Below are positions 51,215-60,561 of a stretch of DNA of 64,000 bases, piece by piece; the stretch's first letter is position 1; every line of letters begins with the position of its first letter. Origin of the DNA: Prauserella muralis. GTDB taxonomy: Bacteria > Actinomycetota > Actinomycetes > Mycobacteriales > Pseudonocardiaceae. The translations under genes and the position numbers were made by a program. A model generated the notes under the pieces. The model saw only the letters and a program-made list of their open reading frames with translations, ran no database searches and was not told where the DNA came from. The stretch is from NCBI RefSeq assembly GCF_003202285.1, contig NZ_MASW01000014.1, positions 1-64,000 on the forward strand. The letters are read 5' to 3'.

Positions 51215-52641
51215 CGACTTCCTCCCCCGATGAGGAACTGGACGAGTCCCTGCTCCTGCTGTGGGTCGAGCCCGGTCACACCTGCCTTGGGGTCCTGTTC
51301 GGTGGAGAGCAGCCCACCGAGGATGCCGCCGTCCCCGGTAAGGCCGGGTACCTGCGGCAGGGGCAACGGCGCACGGTCAGGCTGGGGTGGTGTTTCCGGC
51401 GGTCGTTCGGAGGGCGGACCTTGCTGCTGCGCGGGTGGCGCGCCGTTGGGCGTGGGCACGGCCGCGCCGAGCAGATCCGGACTGACGACCAGCATCGCGC
51501 GGAAGTAGTGTGAGATGCCATCCCGGCCGTTGGTGGTCAGTGCCCAGTTACGGATGAAGCCGAGCACGTTGCCGAGGTTGGCGGTCAGTTCACCGACGAC
51601 CGGACGCAGGTCGCCCACCGCCGACCGCAGGTCCGGACCGGCCTGCCGAAGCTGGTCCACCACCGGCCTGGCCTCGTCCAGCAGGCGCTGAGCGTGCTCG
51701 AGGACGGGGTTGGCGTGCGCCAGGGCGGGATCGGCGGCGTCGGCGAAGCGCTGGATTTCGGCGCTGATCGCGGCGAGGTCGTCGGTGGTGGGCCGGATCG
51801 CCGCGAGGGTCGGCGTGGTCTCGGCGGCGGTGCCGGTGAGCTGGGCGAGCGTCGCGCGGGCCGTCGCGAGGGTCTCTGGCAGACGCCGCAACGTCTCGGT
51901 CAGTTCCCGCCGTTTCGTGGCGGTGGCCGCGGTGAGCTTTCGCGCCGAGGCGACCAGCCGGTCGAGGTTGGCTGCCTGGTCGGCGGCGAGAGCGCTCGCG
52001 ACAGGCTGCAGCTTGTCCACCAGGCTGCCGAGCAGCTGGTTCTGGTCCCGCAGGACACCGGACAGGGCCGTGGTGTCGTTCATCGACGACTCGAGGGCCC
52101 GGATGGTGGCGTCGACATTTCCGCCGTTGCCACGGATACCTTCCCCGAGCATGGTCACCAGCGCGGCCAGCGACCGTCCGGTGGGGTCGTCGACCGTGTT
52201 GAGCACCTCATCGAGGTCGGCCTGCGCGCCGGTTTGCCGCATCGGGAGGACATCGCCATCGCCGAGTACCGGCGCGTCGGGGCTTCCCCGATCCAGCTCG
52301 ACGTAGCGCTCGCCGAGCAGGCTCACTGGACGGATGGTGGCCCTGGCGTCCGTGTGCACGGGAAGGGCCTCGCTCTCCAGGCTCAGCACCACGGAGGCCT
52401 TGCCGCCCCGCACATCCATCGCCGCCACCTGGCCGACCTTCACGCCACTGACCTTCACCTCGTTGCCGACCAGCAGAGGACTCGCATCGGCGAAGCGCGC
52501 GACGATCGTGGTCTGGCCCGGCTCGCTCTCCTGGTCAATGCCGACTGTTCCCGCTGTCACCCCGAGCACGGCCACCGCGACGACGGCGAGAATCCGGCCA
52601 CGCGGTAGCCGACGAGGCACCTGGTTGGGCTGCTTGCTCAT
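51211..52641 (-). CDS. mceB: Mce-family protein, second (MceB position)
   Basis: The 476-residue protein has a helix at about 16-35, a Mce domain with RFADASPLLVGNEVKVSGVK, VGQVAAMDVRGGKASVVLSL and LLGERYVELDRG, then the helical region. A Pro/Gln-rich C-terminus (PPAQQQGPPSERPPETPPQP) sets it apart from the other five and may cross or contact the outer envelope. Overlaps mceA and mceC by 4 bp each. Confidence 0.9.
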   Translation of the reverse strand: MSKQPNQVPRRLPRGRILAVVAVAVLGVTAGTVGIDQESEPGQTTIVARFADASPLLVGNEVKVSGVKVGQVAAMDVRGGKASVVLSLESEALPVHTDARATIRPVSLLGERYVELDRGSPDAPVLGDGDVLPMRQTGAQADLDEVLNTVDDPTGRSLAALVTMLGEGIRGNGGNVDATIRALESSMNDTTALSGVLRDQNQLLGSLVDKLQPVASALAADQAANLDRLVASARKLTAATATKRRELTETLRRLPETLATARATLAQLTGTAAETTPTLAAIRPTTDDLAAISAEIQRFADAADPALAHANPVLEHAQRLLDEARPVVDQLRQAGPDLRSAVGDLRPVVGELTANLGNVLGFIRNWALTTNGRDGISHYFRAMLVVSPDLLGAAVPTPNGAPPAQQQGPPSERPPETPPQPDRAPLPLPQVPGLTGDGGILGGLLSTEQDPKAGVTGLDPQQEQGLVQFLIGGGSR

Positions 52642-53867
52642 CGCACTCCACCTCCGGCGGCATCCACCCAGGGCTGGTCGACCAGCGAACCGGGCGCCGG
52701 TGTCAGGTCCTTCTTGTAGCCGGGGGGGACGATGCCCGGATTGACGTTGACGCTGCCGAGCCCGGCCTGAACGTAGATCCGGGCGTAATGGCCGTTGGTG
52801 TCATAGTTGGCGTTCGCGGAGCCCCAGTTCGCGGCCCATCCGGCGATCTCCGGGGTGTAGGGCCGGAGAAAACTCAACGCGGGAGTGAGGTCCCCGACTA
52901 GTGAGTTGGCGCCCGGCAGTACCCCATGAGCGCTGTCCAGCAACCCCGGGGTGTAGCGAAGCAGATCCCGCGCCACCGCCAGTGTTGGCCGCAGTTCCGC
53001 GACGAGCGGGCGCAGGTCAGCCAGCACCGGCCTCAGGTTCCGCGCCACCGACGGCAACTTGTCGGTAGCGGGTTTCAGATCCTCGAGCAGCGGAACCGCC
53101 TTGTCCGCGACGGAAGGGACCCGGTCCAGTGTCGTCTTCGCCGTGTCCAACGTGCCCGGAAGTTTGTCCAACGCCTCCGCCACCGCGTGCTTTTGCTGTG
53201 CGGTGAGACGGGTCGTGGTCGAAACCTGCTCGATGATATTGCGGATGGCCTGCTCGCGGTTGACGAGCGTGGACACGATGCCATCCAGTTGGGTGATCAG
53301 TTGCTTGATCGCCGGACCGTCACTGCCGACCGCCCGCAGAACCTCACCCAGGGCCTCCAGCGCCGGCCCCGCCGACCGCAACGTGTCACGGAGGTCCTCT
53401 TCGTTGCCGTCCACGGACTTGTCAAGCCGCCGGATCAGGGAGGACAGGTGCTCTCGCGTGGGCTCATCCAGTGCCGCGAGGACCTGGTCGACCTCCATCG
53501 GCGTAGGCATTTCCCCTCGGATCATTCCTCCGTCCGGGATGACGGCGTTCCCGGCGGGCCCGTCCGCGACGGCGACGATACGTTCACCCAGCGCCGCCTT
53601 CCACTCGATGGTCACGACCGCACCGTCGTGCAGCGGAGCGTGGTCGTTGTTCATCGCCAACGTGACCCGGGCCTTGCCGTCCTGCACCGCGATGTTCTCT
53701 ACCCTGCCCGCCTCGAAACCCTTGACGTGAACTGAGCCGCCTTCGACGACGTTGGTGGCTGATGCGAGCACGACGTCGACTCGATAACCGTCGTCCCTCC
53801 CCAGCACGAAGCCAGCAACTCCGAGAACGACGACGGCGACGACGCCGAAAGCCAAGATGCGTCGCAT
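52638..53867 (-). CDS. mceA: Mce-family protein, first (MceA position)
   Basis: The 409-residue protein starts at the ATG at 53867, 4 bp after the ATPase gene. Residues 2-22 are a membrane anchor, and the Mce domain reads VVLASATNVVEGGSVHVKGF then EAGRVENIAVQDGKARVTLA and ALGERIVAVADG. The helical tail ends in FLRPYTPEIAGWAANWGSAN and a Pro/Gly-rich end. It is the first substrate-binding subunit in the operon. Confidence 0.9.
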   Translation of the reverse strand: MRRILAFGVVAVVVLGVAGFVLGRDDGYRVDVVLASATNVVEGGSVHVKGFEAGRVENIAVQDGKARVTLAMNNDHAPLHDGAVVTIEWKAALGERIVAVADGPAGNAVIPDGGMIRGEMPTPMEVDQVLAALDEPTREHLSSLIRRLDKSVDGNEEDLRDTLRSAGPALEALGEVLRAVGSDGPAIKQLITQLDGIVSTLVNREQAIRNIIEQVSTTTRLTAQQKHAVAEALDKLPGTLDTAKTTLDRVPSVADKAVPLLEDLKPATDKLPSVARNLRPVLADLRPLVAELRPTLAVARDLLRYTPGLLDSAHGVLPGANSLVGDLTPALSFLRPYTPEIAGWAANWGSANANYDTNGHYARIYVQAGLGSVNVNPGIVPPGYKKDLTPAPGSLVDQPWVDAAGGGVR

Positions 53868-53871
53868 CGAG

Positions 53872-54738
53872 TCAGTCCATTCCCAACGGTCCAGCGGAAT
53901 CTCCGGAGAGAAACTGCCGGACAAACGGGTCCTCGGACGCGAATGCCTCCTCGGCCTCGCCGTAATGCACCACCTGTCCCTGCCAGATCAGGCCAACATA
54001 GTCACTGACCTTCCGCGCGGTCCTAATGTCATGCGTGACGAGAAGGTAGGTCCCCTTGTGCTCGTTGTGCATTTTGAGGATGAGGTCGTTGAGCAGGCTG
54101 GTACGCACCGGATCGAGACCGGAATCCGGTTCGTCGAACAGCACGACCTCGGGATCCAGCACGAGCGCCCTCGCGAATCCGGCCCGCTTGCGCATCCCAC
54201 CCGAAACCTCACTGGGTAGTTTCGCCATTGCCTTCTCCAGCCCGACCTCCTGGAGCCGACTCACCACAATTTCCTCGATATCCGACTCGTCGAGATCGGT
54301 GTGCTTACGCAGCGGGAAGGCGGTGTTGTCATAAATATTCATCGATCCGAAAAGTGCACCGTCCTGAAACAGGACGCCAAACTTCTTGCGCAGGTCGTAG
54401 CGTTCCTTCTCGCTGATTTGCCAGATGTTCTTGCCGAACACGACGATCTCTCCGTCATCCGGCTCCAGCAGTCCTACGAGGTGCTTCAAAAGTACGCTTT
54501 TGCCGGTCCCTGAAGGTCCCAGGACGGTCGTGATCGCGTCATCGACGAAGTCGATGCTCATTCCGTTCATCACCCGGAAGCTGCCGAACGACTTGACGAC
54601 ATTCCGCACTTCCATCGAGTGCCGCAGCTGTCCGTTGCCGTCTCGACGCACCTGATCGCCGGCAGGCAGGTTCCCCGCATGGGGAAGTTGCGTCGTCGGC
54701 TCTGTCGCCGTCGAGGGTGACACAAAGGACATCGTCAA
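53872..54738 (-). CDS. ABC transporter ATPase (Mkl/MlaF type)
   Basis: The 288-residue ATPase has Walker A GPSGTGKSVLLKHLVG, the signature LPSEVSGGMRKRAGFARALV, Walker B VVLFDEPDSGLDPVRT and the H-loop VTHDIRTARKVS. It drives the YrbE permeases and Mce proteins. The first 40 residues are an extension rich in Thr, Pro and Gly before the fold begins. Its place inside the operon, between yrbEB and mceA, is noteworthy, because in mycobacteria the Mce ATPase (MceG) is encoded elsewhere and shared. Confidence 0.93.
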   Translation of the reverse strand: MTMSFVSPSTATEPTTQLPHAGNLPAGDQVRRDGNGQLRHSMEVRNVVKSFGSFRVMNGMSIDFVDDAITTVLGPSGTGKSVLLKHLVGLLEPDDGEIVVFGKNIWQISEKERYDLRKKFGVLFQDGALFGSMNIYDNTAFPLRKHTDLDESDIEEIVVSRLQEVGLEKAMAKLPSEVSGGMRKRAGFARALVLDPEVVLFDEPDSGLDPVRTSLLNDLILKMHNEHKGTYLLVTHDIRTARKVSDYVGLIWQGQVVHYGEAEEAFASEDPFVRQFLSGDSAGPLGMD

Positions 54739-54768
54739 CTCCTTGCCGTAGAGGGACCTGGCTCAAGA

Positions 54769-55683
54769 TCAGTTCGCGATCGGCGCGTTGGGACTGAGGC
54801 CCCAGAACAGTTGGGTGCCCAGCACTCCGATCACATGCACCAGCACCATGTTCAGCATCATGGACTTCGCCGTACTTCGGCCCACACCGACGGACCCGCC
54901 ACTGGCCGTGTAGCCGTAGTAGCATCCCACGAACACGACGGCTGTTCCCATCGCCATCACTTTGACAAGGGAATACAGCAGATCGGCGGGATTTTGATAG
55001 AGCCAGAAAATGAAGCTGTATCCGCCTTCGGACACCCCGCCCAGCATCTTCACCGTCGTGAGATACTCACCGATGTACATGATGCCGAGTCCGACGATGT
55101 AGAGAAACGGAAGCGCGAGCCACGCCGCGACCACCCTGGCTCCGACCAGGTAACTGCGCGATTTCACGCCCATGACTTCCATCGCATCGATCTCGTCCGA
55201 GATACGCATGGACCCGATTTCGGCTACAAGGCCGCATCCGACCTTCGCGGAGATGATGTATCCCCACATGTAGGGCGCCATCTCGCGGATGCCACACCAG
55301 GCGTTGAAAATACCAGAGTATAACGGCGCGCCGATTTGTTTCAGCGTGTAGTTGCCCTCCAAGCCGCACTCGTATCCCATGACGAACTGCATCATCCAGA
55401 TGATCAATCCGCTTGACAGGATGAGCACGCCACATTGGTGGAACACCTCGGTCGGGTAATGACGCAAGTCAGGTAACGCGCGAACCACCTGCCAGGAGAA
55501 CCGCGCGATGTCACCACCGGTCGTCACCGCCTCCTTGATGGACTTGACGATACTGCCCGGGGAGACGATGACATCGGCCGGCTTCGGAGGACGGGCTCGT
55601 GAACGGCCAGCCTGCGTGCCGGTCTCTGTCGGTCGTGGCATTCCGCTACTCACAGGGTCCACCGCCTCATCACTTGAAGACAA
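54769..55683 (-). CDS. yrbEB: YrbE/MlaE-family permease, second
   Basis: This 304-residue integral membrane protein carries the MlaE core: LVAEIGSMRISDEIDAMEVM, the cytoplasmic coupling helix, then GVKSRSYLVGARVVAAWLAL, with five or so hydrophobic helices. The N-terminal 45 residues are hydrophilic. The TTG at 55683 overlaps the first permease by 14 bp; a GTG at 55659 is another possible start. It pairs with YrbEA to form the permease dimer of the lipid importer. Confidence 0.9.
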   Translation of the reverse strand: MSSSDEAVDPVSSGMPRPTETGTQAGRSRARPPKPADVIVSPGSIVKSIKEAVTTGGDIARFSWQVVRALPDLRHYPTEVFHQCGVLILSSGLIIWMMQFVMGYECGLEGNYTLKQIGAPLYSGIFNAWCGIREMAPYMWGYIISAKVGCGLVAEIGSMRISDEIDAMEVMGVKSRSYLVGARVVAAWLALPFLYIVGLGIMYIGEYLTTVKMLGGVSEGGYSFIFWLYQNPADLLYSLVKVMAMGTAVVFVGCYYGYTASGGSVGVGRSTAKSMMLNMVLVHVIGVLGTQLFWGLSPNAPIAN

Positions 55684-56533
55684 TCATGTCCGGGTTCACA
55701 CCGAGGATGATCGCGGTGAACACGGCATTGACGATCCAGATGGTCGCGAATGCGATGACGACCGCCTGGTTCACCGCCTTGCCGACACCGATGGGGCCGC
55801 TCCCCGGGTTCATCCCCTTGTAGCAGCAGACGACGCCTATGATCATGCCGAACAGCGACGTCTTGACCACGCTCGCCCAGATATCGGTCGTTGTCGCATT
55901 GTCGAAAAAGCTCGCCACGAAGGCGCTCGGATTCGCCTCGAGAATAGGGACGGCCGCGATGTATCCACCGACGACGCCGAATACCAACGCCACGATGTCC
56001 ATCAATCCCGTGATGAGCGTCAGCGCGACAACTCGAGGCACCACAAGCGTCCGGATCGGATCGACGCCGAGCACTTCCATGGCGTCGATCTCTTCCCGAA
56101 TACGGCGCGCACCGAGGTCGGCGGTGATGGCGGTGCCCATGACTCCGGCGATGATCATCGCGTTGATCCACGGCGCGAACTCGCGCACGCTCGCCATGAT
56201 GAAGAACGAACCCAGACGCTCGGGAATGCCGAACAGATAGAAGATGTTGCCACCTTGGAGGCCAGGTGCGCCAAGTCCGAATGCGATCGTGGAAATGATC
56301 ATCGGAATTGAGCACAACCTCAGCGTGAGGAACATCTGGTCCCGGACCTCGCCCCAGTAGCCCATCGGGTGGCGAATCGCCGAGTACAGAACGACACCGA
56401 GTAGCCGCACCATCTCGCCGGCCTGCTCGAACGGCTTCGCTACCGACGAACCCAGACCACCAAGTGTGCGCGTTTTGGCTTCGGGCTCGCGCGACGGCCG
56501 CCGCGATGACACCGAGATGTCGGTGGAAGTCAA
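55670..56533 (-). CDS. yrbEA: YrbE/MlaE-family permease, first
   Basis: The 287-residue permease has GTAITADLGARRIREEIDAM and EVLGVDPIRTLVVPRVVALT, the conserved coupling-helix motif, and several hydrophobic segments (for example LITGLMDIVALVFGVVGGYI). The first 35 residues are hydrophilic. It is the first core gene of the Mce operon and overlaps the second permease gene. A separate small membrane protein is encoded 141 bp upstream. Confidence 0.92.
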   Translation of the reverse strand: MTSTDISVSSRRPSREPEAKTRTLGGLGSSVAKPFEQAGEMVRLLGVVLYSAIRHPMGYWGEVRDQMFLTLRLCSIPMIISTIAFGLGAPGLQGGNIFYLFGIPERLGSFFIMASVREFAPWINAMIIAGVMGTAITADLGARRIREEIDAMEVLGVDPIRTLVVPRVVALTLITGLMDIVALVFGVVGGYIAAVPILEANPSAFVASFFDNATTTDIWASVVKTSLFGMIIGVVCCYKGMNPGSGPIGVGKAVNQAVVIAFATIWIVNAVFTAIILGVNPDMIVFK

Positions 56534-56674
56534 AGCCGCTCCTATGATTCAGACGTGTGCCGATGCTGACGACTTGGGCAGCAGACATGGCCGGAGCTGC
56601 CCGGCGGCGGGGGGCTTGCCAGGCCGTCAACCCGTACAGGATCGACGAACGCGAGGCTCACATGAGGTAGCCGA

Positions 56675-57112
56675 CTACCTTCGGCTGCCCTGCAGAAAGC
56701 CGACGGCAGCTCCGGTGATCAGCGAGGCCGCCACCGTCAGAGCGATCTGCGCCGGATCACCGCCGGCGGGGCCGAGCAACACCAGCGGCAACATCAGTAA
56801 ATAGCTGCTCATCGCGGCCACCGCGCCGTGCACGATGGGAATGCGCGCCCTGCCGACGCGGCGCGCCGCCACCACGAAAGCAACCAATGCCACGAGTGGA
56901 AGCCACAGCTGAGACAATGCTGGAGTCCAAGCGGCGACGAGCGGATGCGCAAGACTTCCCAGCAGCAGGACGGTGAATCCCGTAGACGCGCCACGTACCG
57001 CGAGCGGCATGTCGATGACGTCCCCAGGCGCTCGCTGCCCGGCTCCTCCTTGACCGGAGCCGCTTCGGCGGGTCCGCTCCGCATGCTGGCGGCGAACCGA
57101 CGTCACACCCAT
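56675..57112 (-). CDS. Hypothetical four-helix membrane protein upstream of yrbEA
   Basis: The 145-residue protein starts at an ATG at 57112, with a hydrophilic, Gly/Arg-rich N-terminus of 35 residues. Hydrophobic segments follow near residues 42-60, 68-83, 93-113 and 120-140. The C-terminus ASLITGAAVGFLQGSRR is basic. I do not recognise the family. The open frame runs up to 57532, but the extra part is not protein-like. It lies upstream of yrbEA in the same direction and may be the first gene of the Mce operon. Confidence 0.7.
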   Translation of the reverse strand: MGVTSVRRQHAERTRRSGSGQGGAGQRAPGDVIDMPLAVRGASTGFTVLLLGSLAHPLVAAWTPALSQLWLPLVALVAFVVAARRVGRARIPIVHGAVAAMSSYLLMLPLVLLGPAGGDPAQIALTVAASLITGAAVGFLQGSRR

Positions 57113-57201
57113 GTGATCAAACCTCTCTGTCGCGCGGCGCTGCGCAGTTCCCGTTCGACGCCGCAGGCACGACCCGAACGCAGTGAGAGTATGCCGTGGA
57201 T

Positions 57202-57216
57202 CACACGGCACGTGTG
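57202..57216. promoter_or_regulatory. Inverted repeat in the region upstream of the Mce operon
   Basis: CACACG at 57202-57207 and CGTGTG at 57211-57216 form an inverted repeat with a 3-bp spacer, 90 bp upstream of the first gene. The motif GGGCCAAC occurs twice nearby (57217-57224 and 57236-57243). It is a candidate operator or promoter region for the Mce genes. Confidence 0.35.
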
Positions 57217-57344
57217 GGCCAACACTGGTCCGAACGGGCCAACGAACGAAACGGAGAGCCCGCCTGGGGTGCCAGACCAAAGGCCCCGTCACTGGCCTGG
57301 GGACTGTTCCAAAATCTTGTTGCTCGCACGTATCGCGAACCGCC

Positions 57345-58757
57345 TCAACTGAGTCGCCGCAGCGCCGAGCGTGCGGCGTTATAGCCGCACATCCCGTGCA
57401 CGCCGCCACCCGGCGGGGTCGCCGCCGAGCAGATGTACACGCCGGGTATCCCGGTGTAGTAAGGATCGAGCGCCACTGTGGGACGAAAGGCGACCTGCAG
57501 CGGTGTGTTCTCACCGGTGATGATGTCGCCACCGACGTAGTTGGCGTTGTAGGTCGGCCACGCGGTCGTGGCCGTCACCGACCGGCCGACGATCCGGTCG
57601 CCCAGGCCTGGTGCGAACCGTTCGATCTGAGCGAGGATCGACTCGGTCGCGTCGCCCGAATAGCCGTGCGGTACGTGCGCGTACGCCCAGACCGGATGCA
57701 CGTCCCCGGCCGATCTGGTTGGATCGGCGAGGTATTGCTGCCCCACGAGCACGAACGGGCGGACCGGCATCCGCCCGCGGCCGACGTCGCTCTCGGCGTC
57801 GGCCATCTCCTCGAAAGACCCTCCGACGTGGACGGTCCCAGCCCGGCGGCAGTCCGGGTTCGCCCATGGGATCCCCCCCTCGACCGCAAGATCGATCTTG
57901 AACGCCCCGGGCCCGTGGCGGTACCGCTCGTAGGCCCGCCGCACTCGTGCGGGCAGCTGGTCGCCCGCGACCTCGACGACGCCCCTCGGCGCCAGGTCGA
58001 GGAGAACGGCATCCGCTCGCGGCAACTCGGCCAGGGAGGCCACGCGCACCCCAGTCTCGATCTTGCCACCGAGGTCCGTTAGCAGCATCGCCATGGCATC
58101 GGTAATCACTCGTGAGCCGCCCTCGGCGACCGGCCAGCCGAACCGGTGCCCTGCCGCGATCAGCATCAACCCGATCGCCGACGTAGTCGGCCTGCCGAGC
58201 GGGTGGAAACCGTGTGCCGCGACCCCGCCGAACAGCGCCCTGGCCTCGGCACCGTCCCAGCGGCCAGCGGTCCAAGCCGCGGGCAGCAGTGCGCGCGTCC
58301 CGAACCGGGCGAGCCGAATCGGGTGCCGGGGCACATGGACAACCGGGCGCATGACGTCCTCGACCAGCTCGTCGAACCCTTCGGCCAGCGGGCCGAACAG
58401 CCGCCGCCACGCCCCGCCGTCGGTGCCGAGGCGCGCCGCCGTGTCGTCCAACGACCGCAGCAACACTCCGGCACGGCCACCATCCAGTGGGTGCGCTACC
58501 TCGATCTCCGGCCACCTCCAAGCGACGCCGTACCGGTCGAGGCTGAGTCCGCGCAGAAACGGCGACCCCAGCCCCATGGGATGGAATGCGGAGCAGTGGT
58601 CGTGCAGCACGCCGGGCACCGTCAGCTCGCTCGTGCGAGTGCCGCCGCCAATCCGGTCCGCGGCCTCCAGCACGGTCACGTCGATGCCCTCACCAGCCAG
58701 GGCGAGCGCGGCGGCCAGACCGTTCGGGCCGGCCCCCACCACGATCGCCTCGGTCAT
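57345..58757 (-). CDS. FAD-dependent oxidoreductase, phytoene-desaturase-like
   Basis: The 470-residue protein has an N-terminal FAD motif VVGAGPNGLAAALALAGEGI followed by VTVLEAADRIGGGTRTSEL, and the C-terminal YICSAATPPGGGVHGMCGYN that is typical of CrtI-like oxidoreductases. The ATG at 58757 overlaps the end of the DUF3556-like gene by 4 bp. Relatives include carotenoid and retinol desaturases, but many actinobacterial members have unknown substrates. A lipid or isoprenoid is likely from the family and from the membrane protein encoded beside it. Confidence 0.88.
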   Translation of the reverse strand: MTEAIVVGAGPNGLAAALALAGEGIDVTVLEAADRIGGGTRTSELTVPGVLHDHCSAFHPMGLGSPFLRGLSLDRYGVAWRWPEIEVAHPLDGGRAGVLLRSLDDTAARLGTDGGAWRRLFGPLAEGFDELVEDVMRPVVHVPRHPIRLARFGTRALLPAAWTAGRWDGAEARALFGGVAAHGFHPLGRPTTSAIGLMLIAAGHRFGWPVAEGGSRVITDAMAMLLTDLGGKIETGVRVASLAELPRADAVLLDLAPRGVVEVAGDQLPARVRRAYERYRHGPGAFKIDLAVEGGIPWANPDCRRAGTVHVGGSFEEMADAESDVGRGRMPVRPFVLVGQQYLADPTRSAGDVHPVWAYAHVPHGYSGDATESILAQIERFAPGLGDRIVGRSVTATTAWPTYNANYVGGDIITGENTPLQVAFRPTVALDPYYTGIPGVYICSAATPPGGGVHGMCGYNAARSALRRLS

Positions 58758-60544
58758 ACCGCCCTCGGATCTTGGCGTGCCGCCTGGCTTGCGGGCGGGT
58801 TCGATCCCGCATTCGCGGCCGCGCGCGACCATGTGATGTGCGCTGGGATGTCACAGTCCCAGGGCTGGCGGGCCAGCATATCGGAGACGGCGACATAGCC
58901 GCGCTCGAACTCACCGATAGCCGCGTCGACAAGTCGGTAGCGCTGCCGCTGCCGCTGGATCGGCTGCGCGTCCAGGACAACGACGCGCACCTCGCCCTCC
59001 TCGAAGTGGCATCGCTCCTGCAGCGCGACGACCAGCTGCTCGTTGTGCAGATGCCCATCGCCGAAGTTCCAGCCCAGGATCGGCCCCGCGATGAACTCCC
59101 CGTCGATCACAACGTAGCCCGTCTCGTGCTCAGGTCCTGCCGCCCGCGGGATCAACCCAAACAGAGCCCTGCCGTGCGTGTGCATGGCACGGAACGTATA
59201 GCCCTTGTGTGCGAGCAGGTCGGCCACTCGCTCGCCGTAGAGCTTTACGAGTTGCCTCCGCGGGAGCGTCGCGGCCTTCTTGACGTGCGTGTCCAGCTTC
59301 GCCACCGCGCTCGGCTTGAGCAACCACATCGAGGTGTCCCAGTTGCCCGCGTAGTAGCGCATTCCGATCAGGAAGGAGATCTTGTTCGGAAAAAGGTTAC
59401 CGAGGACGACCCCGGCCGCCAGCGCGCAGATCACCAGCGCCACCGGAAGTGGGTTGCTGATGTCGGCGAGCCCGTATTGCGCCTTGTCCACGAACAGGAA
59501 CGCGATTCCGAACATCATGTATACGTTCCACTCGAGTGGCACACCCATCGGAATGCTGGTGAGGATAAGCAGGTGGAACGCGACCATGATCGCGGCTGCA
59601 ACCAGCGTGACCGTACCGCCGTCGGAGACGAACAGGACGAGCGGCACCAGGTACTCGACTGCGGTACCGAAGTGCGCGAGGAATCGGCTGACGGCACCGG
59701 GTCGGAGGTCTTCCGGGTATCCCCGGTGCAGCCTGCGCTTGATCGCCTTACTGCGCACCAACGGCGTGTTGCTCAGCATCACAGCGACGACGTTTGGGAA
59801 GTGCCGGTTGAGCTTGGACGTCGCCGCACCCCACCAGATCGCGACCAGCACGAGCTTCGCGGCCACGATCATGTCGATCCCAGGCAGCAGGAACACGACG
59901 ACGGCGGACAAGTAAACCTCGGACCGCGCCGCGAGGAAGATCATCTTGTCCCGCAACCCGAGCAGCGGCAGCAGCACCAGCAGCGGCACAAACCGGCTCG
60001 GCTCGATCATTCCGACCTGCGCATCGAGCCCGCCCGCGGAGCGATTCGCCGGGGCCAACAGGATCCAGAGCGTGGCGGCCAGCACTACGGCATAGAGCAA
60101 CACGTCGACAACCGAACGCCGGGACCCGCTGGTGAACGGGACCTTGCCCGGCCACGGCGGCATCCGGATCGTGCCCGGTCGCAACCAGTGCAGAAACGCG
60201 CCGAGCGGTGGCAGGAATCGCAAGGTCAGCGGCCCGAACCCGCAGCCGAAGCCGAGCACTTCGAACAGGAGTGTCCACACGACGACCTTCTGGAACACCA
60301 CGGGCTCGTCCCACCAGTCCGGGAAGTCCCAAAAGGCCCCAATGCCCGGAGTGAGCGAGGCGAAGAACAACCCGCCCGCGATGTAGCCGATTATCTTCGC
60401 GATATACAGCAGATACACGCCGTCTGGTGCACCGAACCCCGCGACCCCCCAATGCTGCACCATCGGCTTAATCCGCTCGGCGCGGGTCTTCGTGCGCCAC
60501 TCGCCGTAGTCGACGTCAGGCAGGACTGGATTGATGAATCCCAT
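58754..60544 (-). CDS. Multi-spanning membrane protein, DUF3556-like
   Basis: The 596-residue protein has about ten hydrophobic helices (for example LLYIAKIIGYIAGGLFFASL and LAATLWILLA), then a C-terminal soluble region of about 190 residues with RAMHTHGRALFGLIPRAAGP and GEFIAGPILGWNFGDGHLHN. The N-terminus MGFINPVLPDVDYGEW and overall plan agree with the actinobacterial DUF3556 family, as I recall it; function is unknown. It is coupled to the FAD oxidoreductase by ATGA and may present a membrane substrate to it. Confidence 0.75.
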   Translation of the reverse strand: MGFINPVLPDVDYGEWRTKTRAERIKPMVQHWGVAGFGAPDGVYLLYIAKIIGYIAGGLFFASLTPGIGAFWDFPDWWDEPVVFQKVVVWTLLFEVLGFGCGFGPLTLRFLPPLGAFLHWLRPGTIRMPPWPGKVPFTSGSRRSVVDVLLYAVVLAATLWILLAPANRSAGGLDAQVGMIEPSRFVPLLVLLPLLGLRDKMIFLAARSEVYLSAVVVFLLPGIDMIVAAKLVLVAIWWGAATSKLNRHFPNVVAVMLSNTPLVRSKAIKRRLHRGYPEDLRPGAVSRFLAHFGTAVEYLVPLVLFVSDGGTVTLVAAAIMVAFHLLILTSIPMGVPLEWNVYMMFGIAFLFVDKAQYGLADISNPLPVALVICALAAGVVLGNLFPNKISFLIGMRYYAGNWDTSMWLLKPSAVAKLDTHVKKAATLPRRQLVKLYGERVADLLAHKGYTFRAMHTHGRALFGLIPRAAGPEHETGYVVIDGEFIAGPILGWNFGDGHLHNEQLVVALQERCHFEEGEVRVVVLDAQPIQRQRQRYRLVDAAIGEFERGYVAVSDMLARQPWDCDIPAHITWSRAAANAGSNPPASQAARQDPRAV

Positions 60545-60561
60545 GTCGGTCCTCCTCGCGG

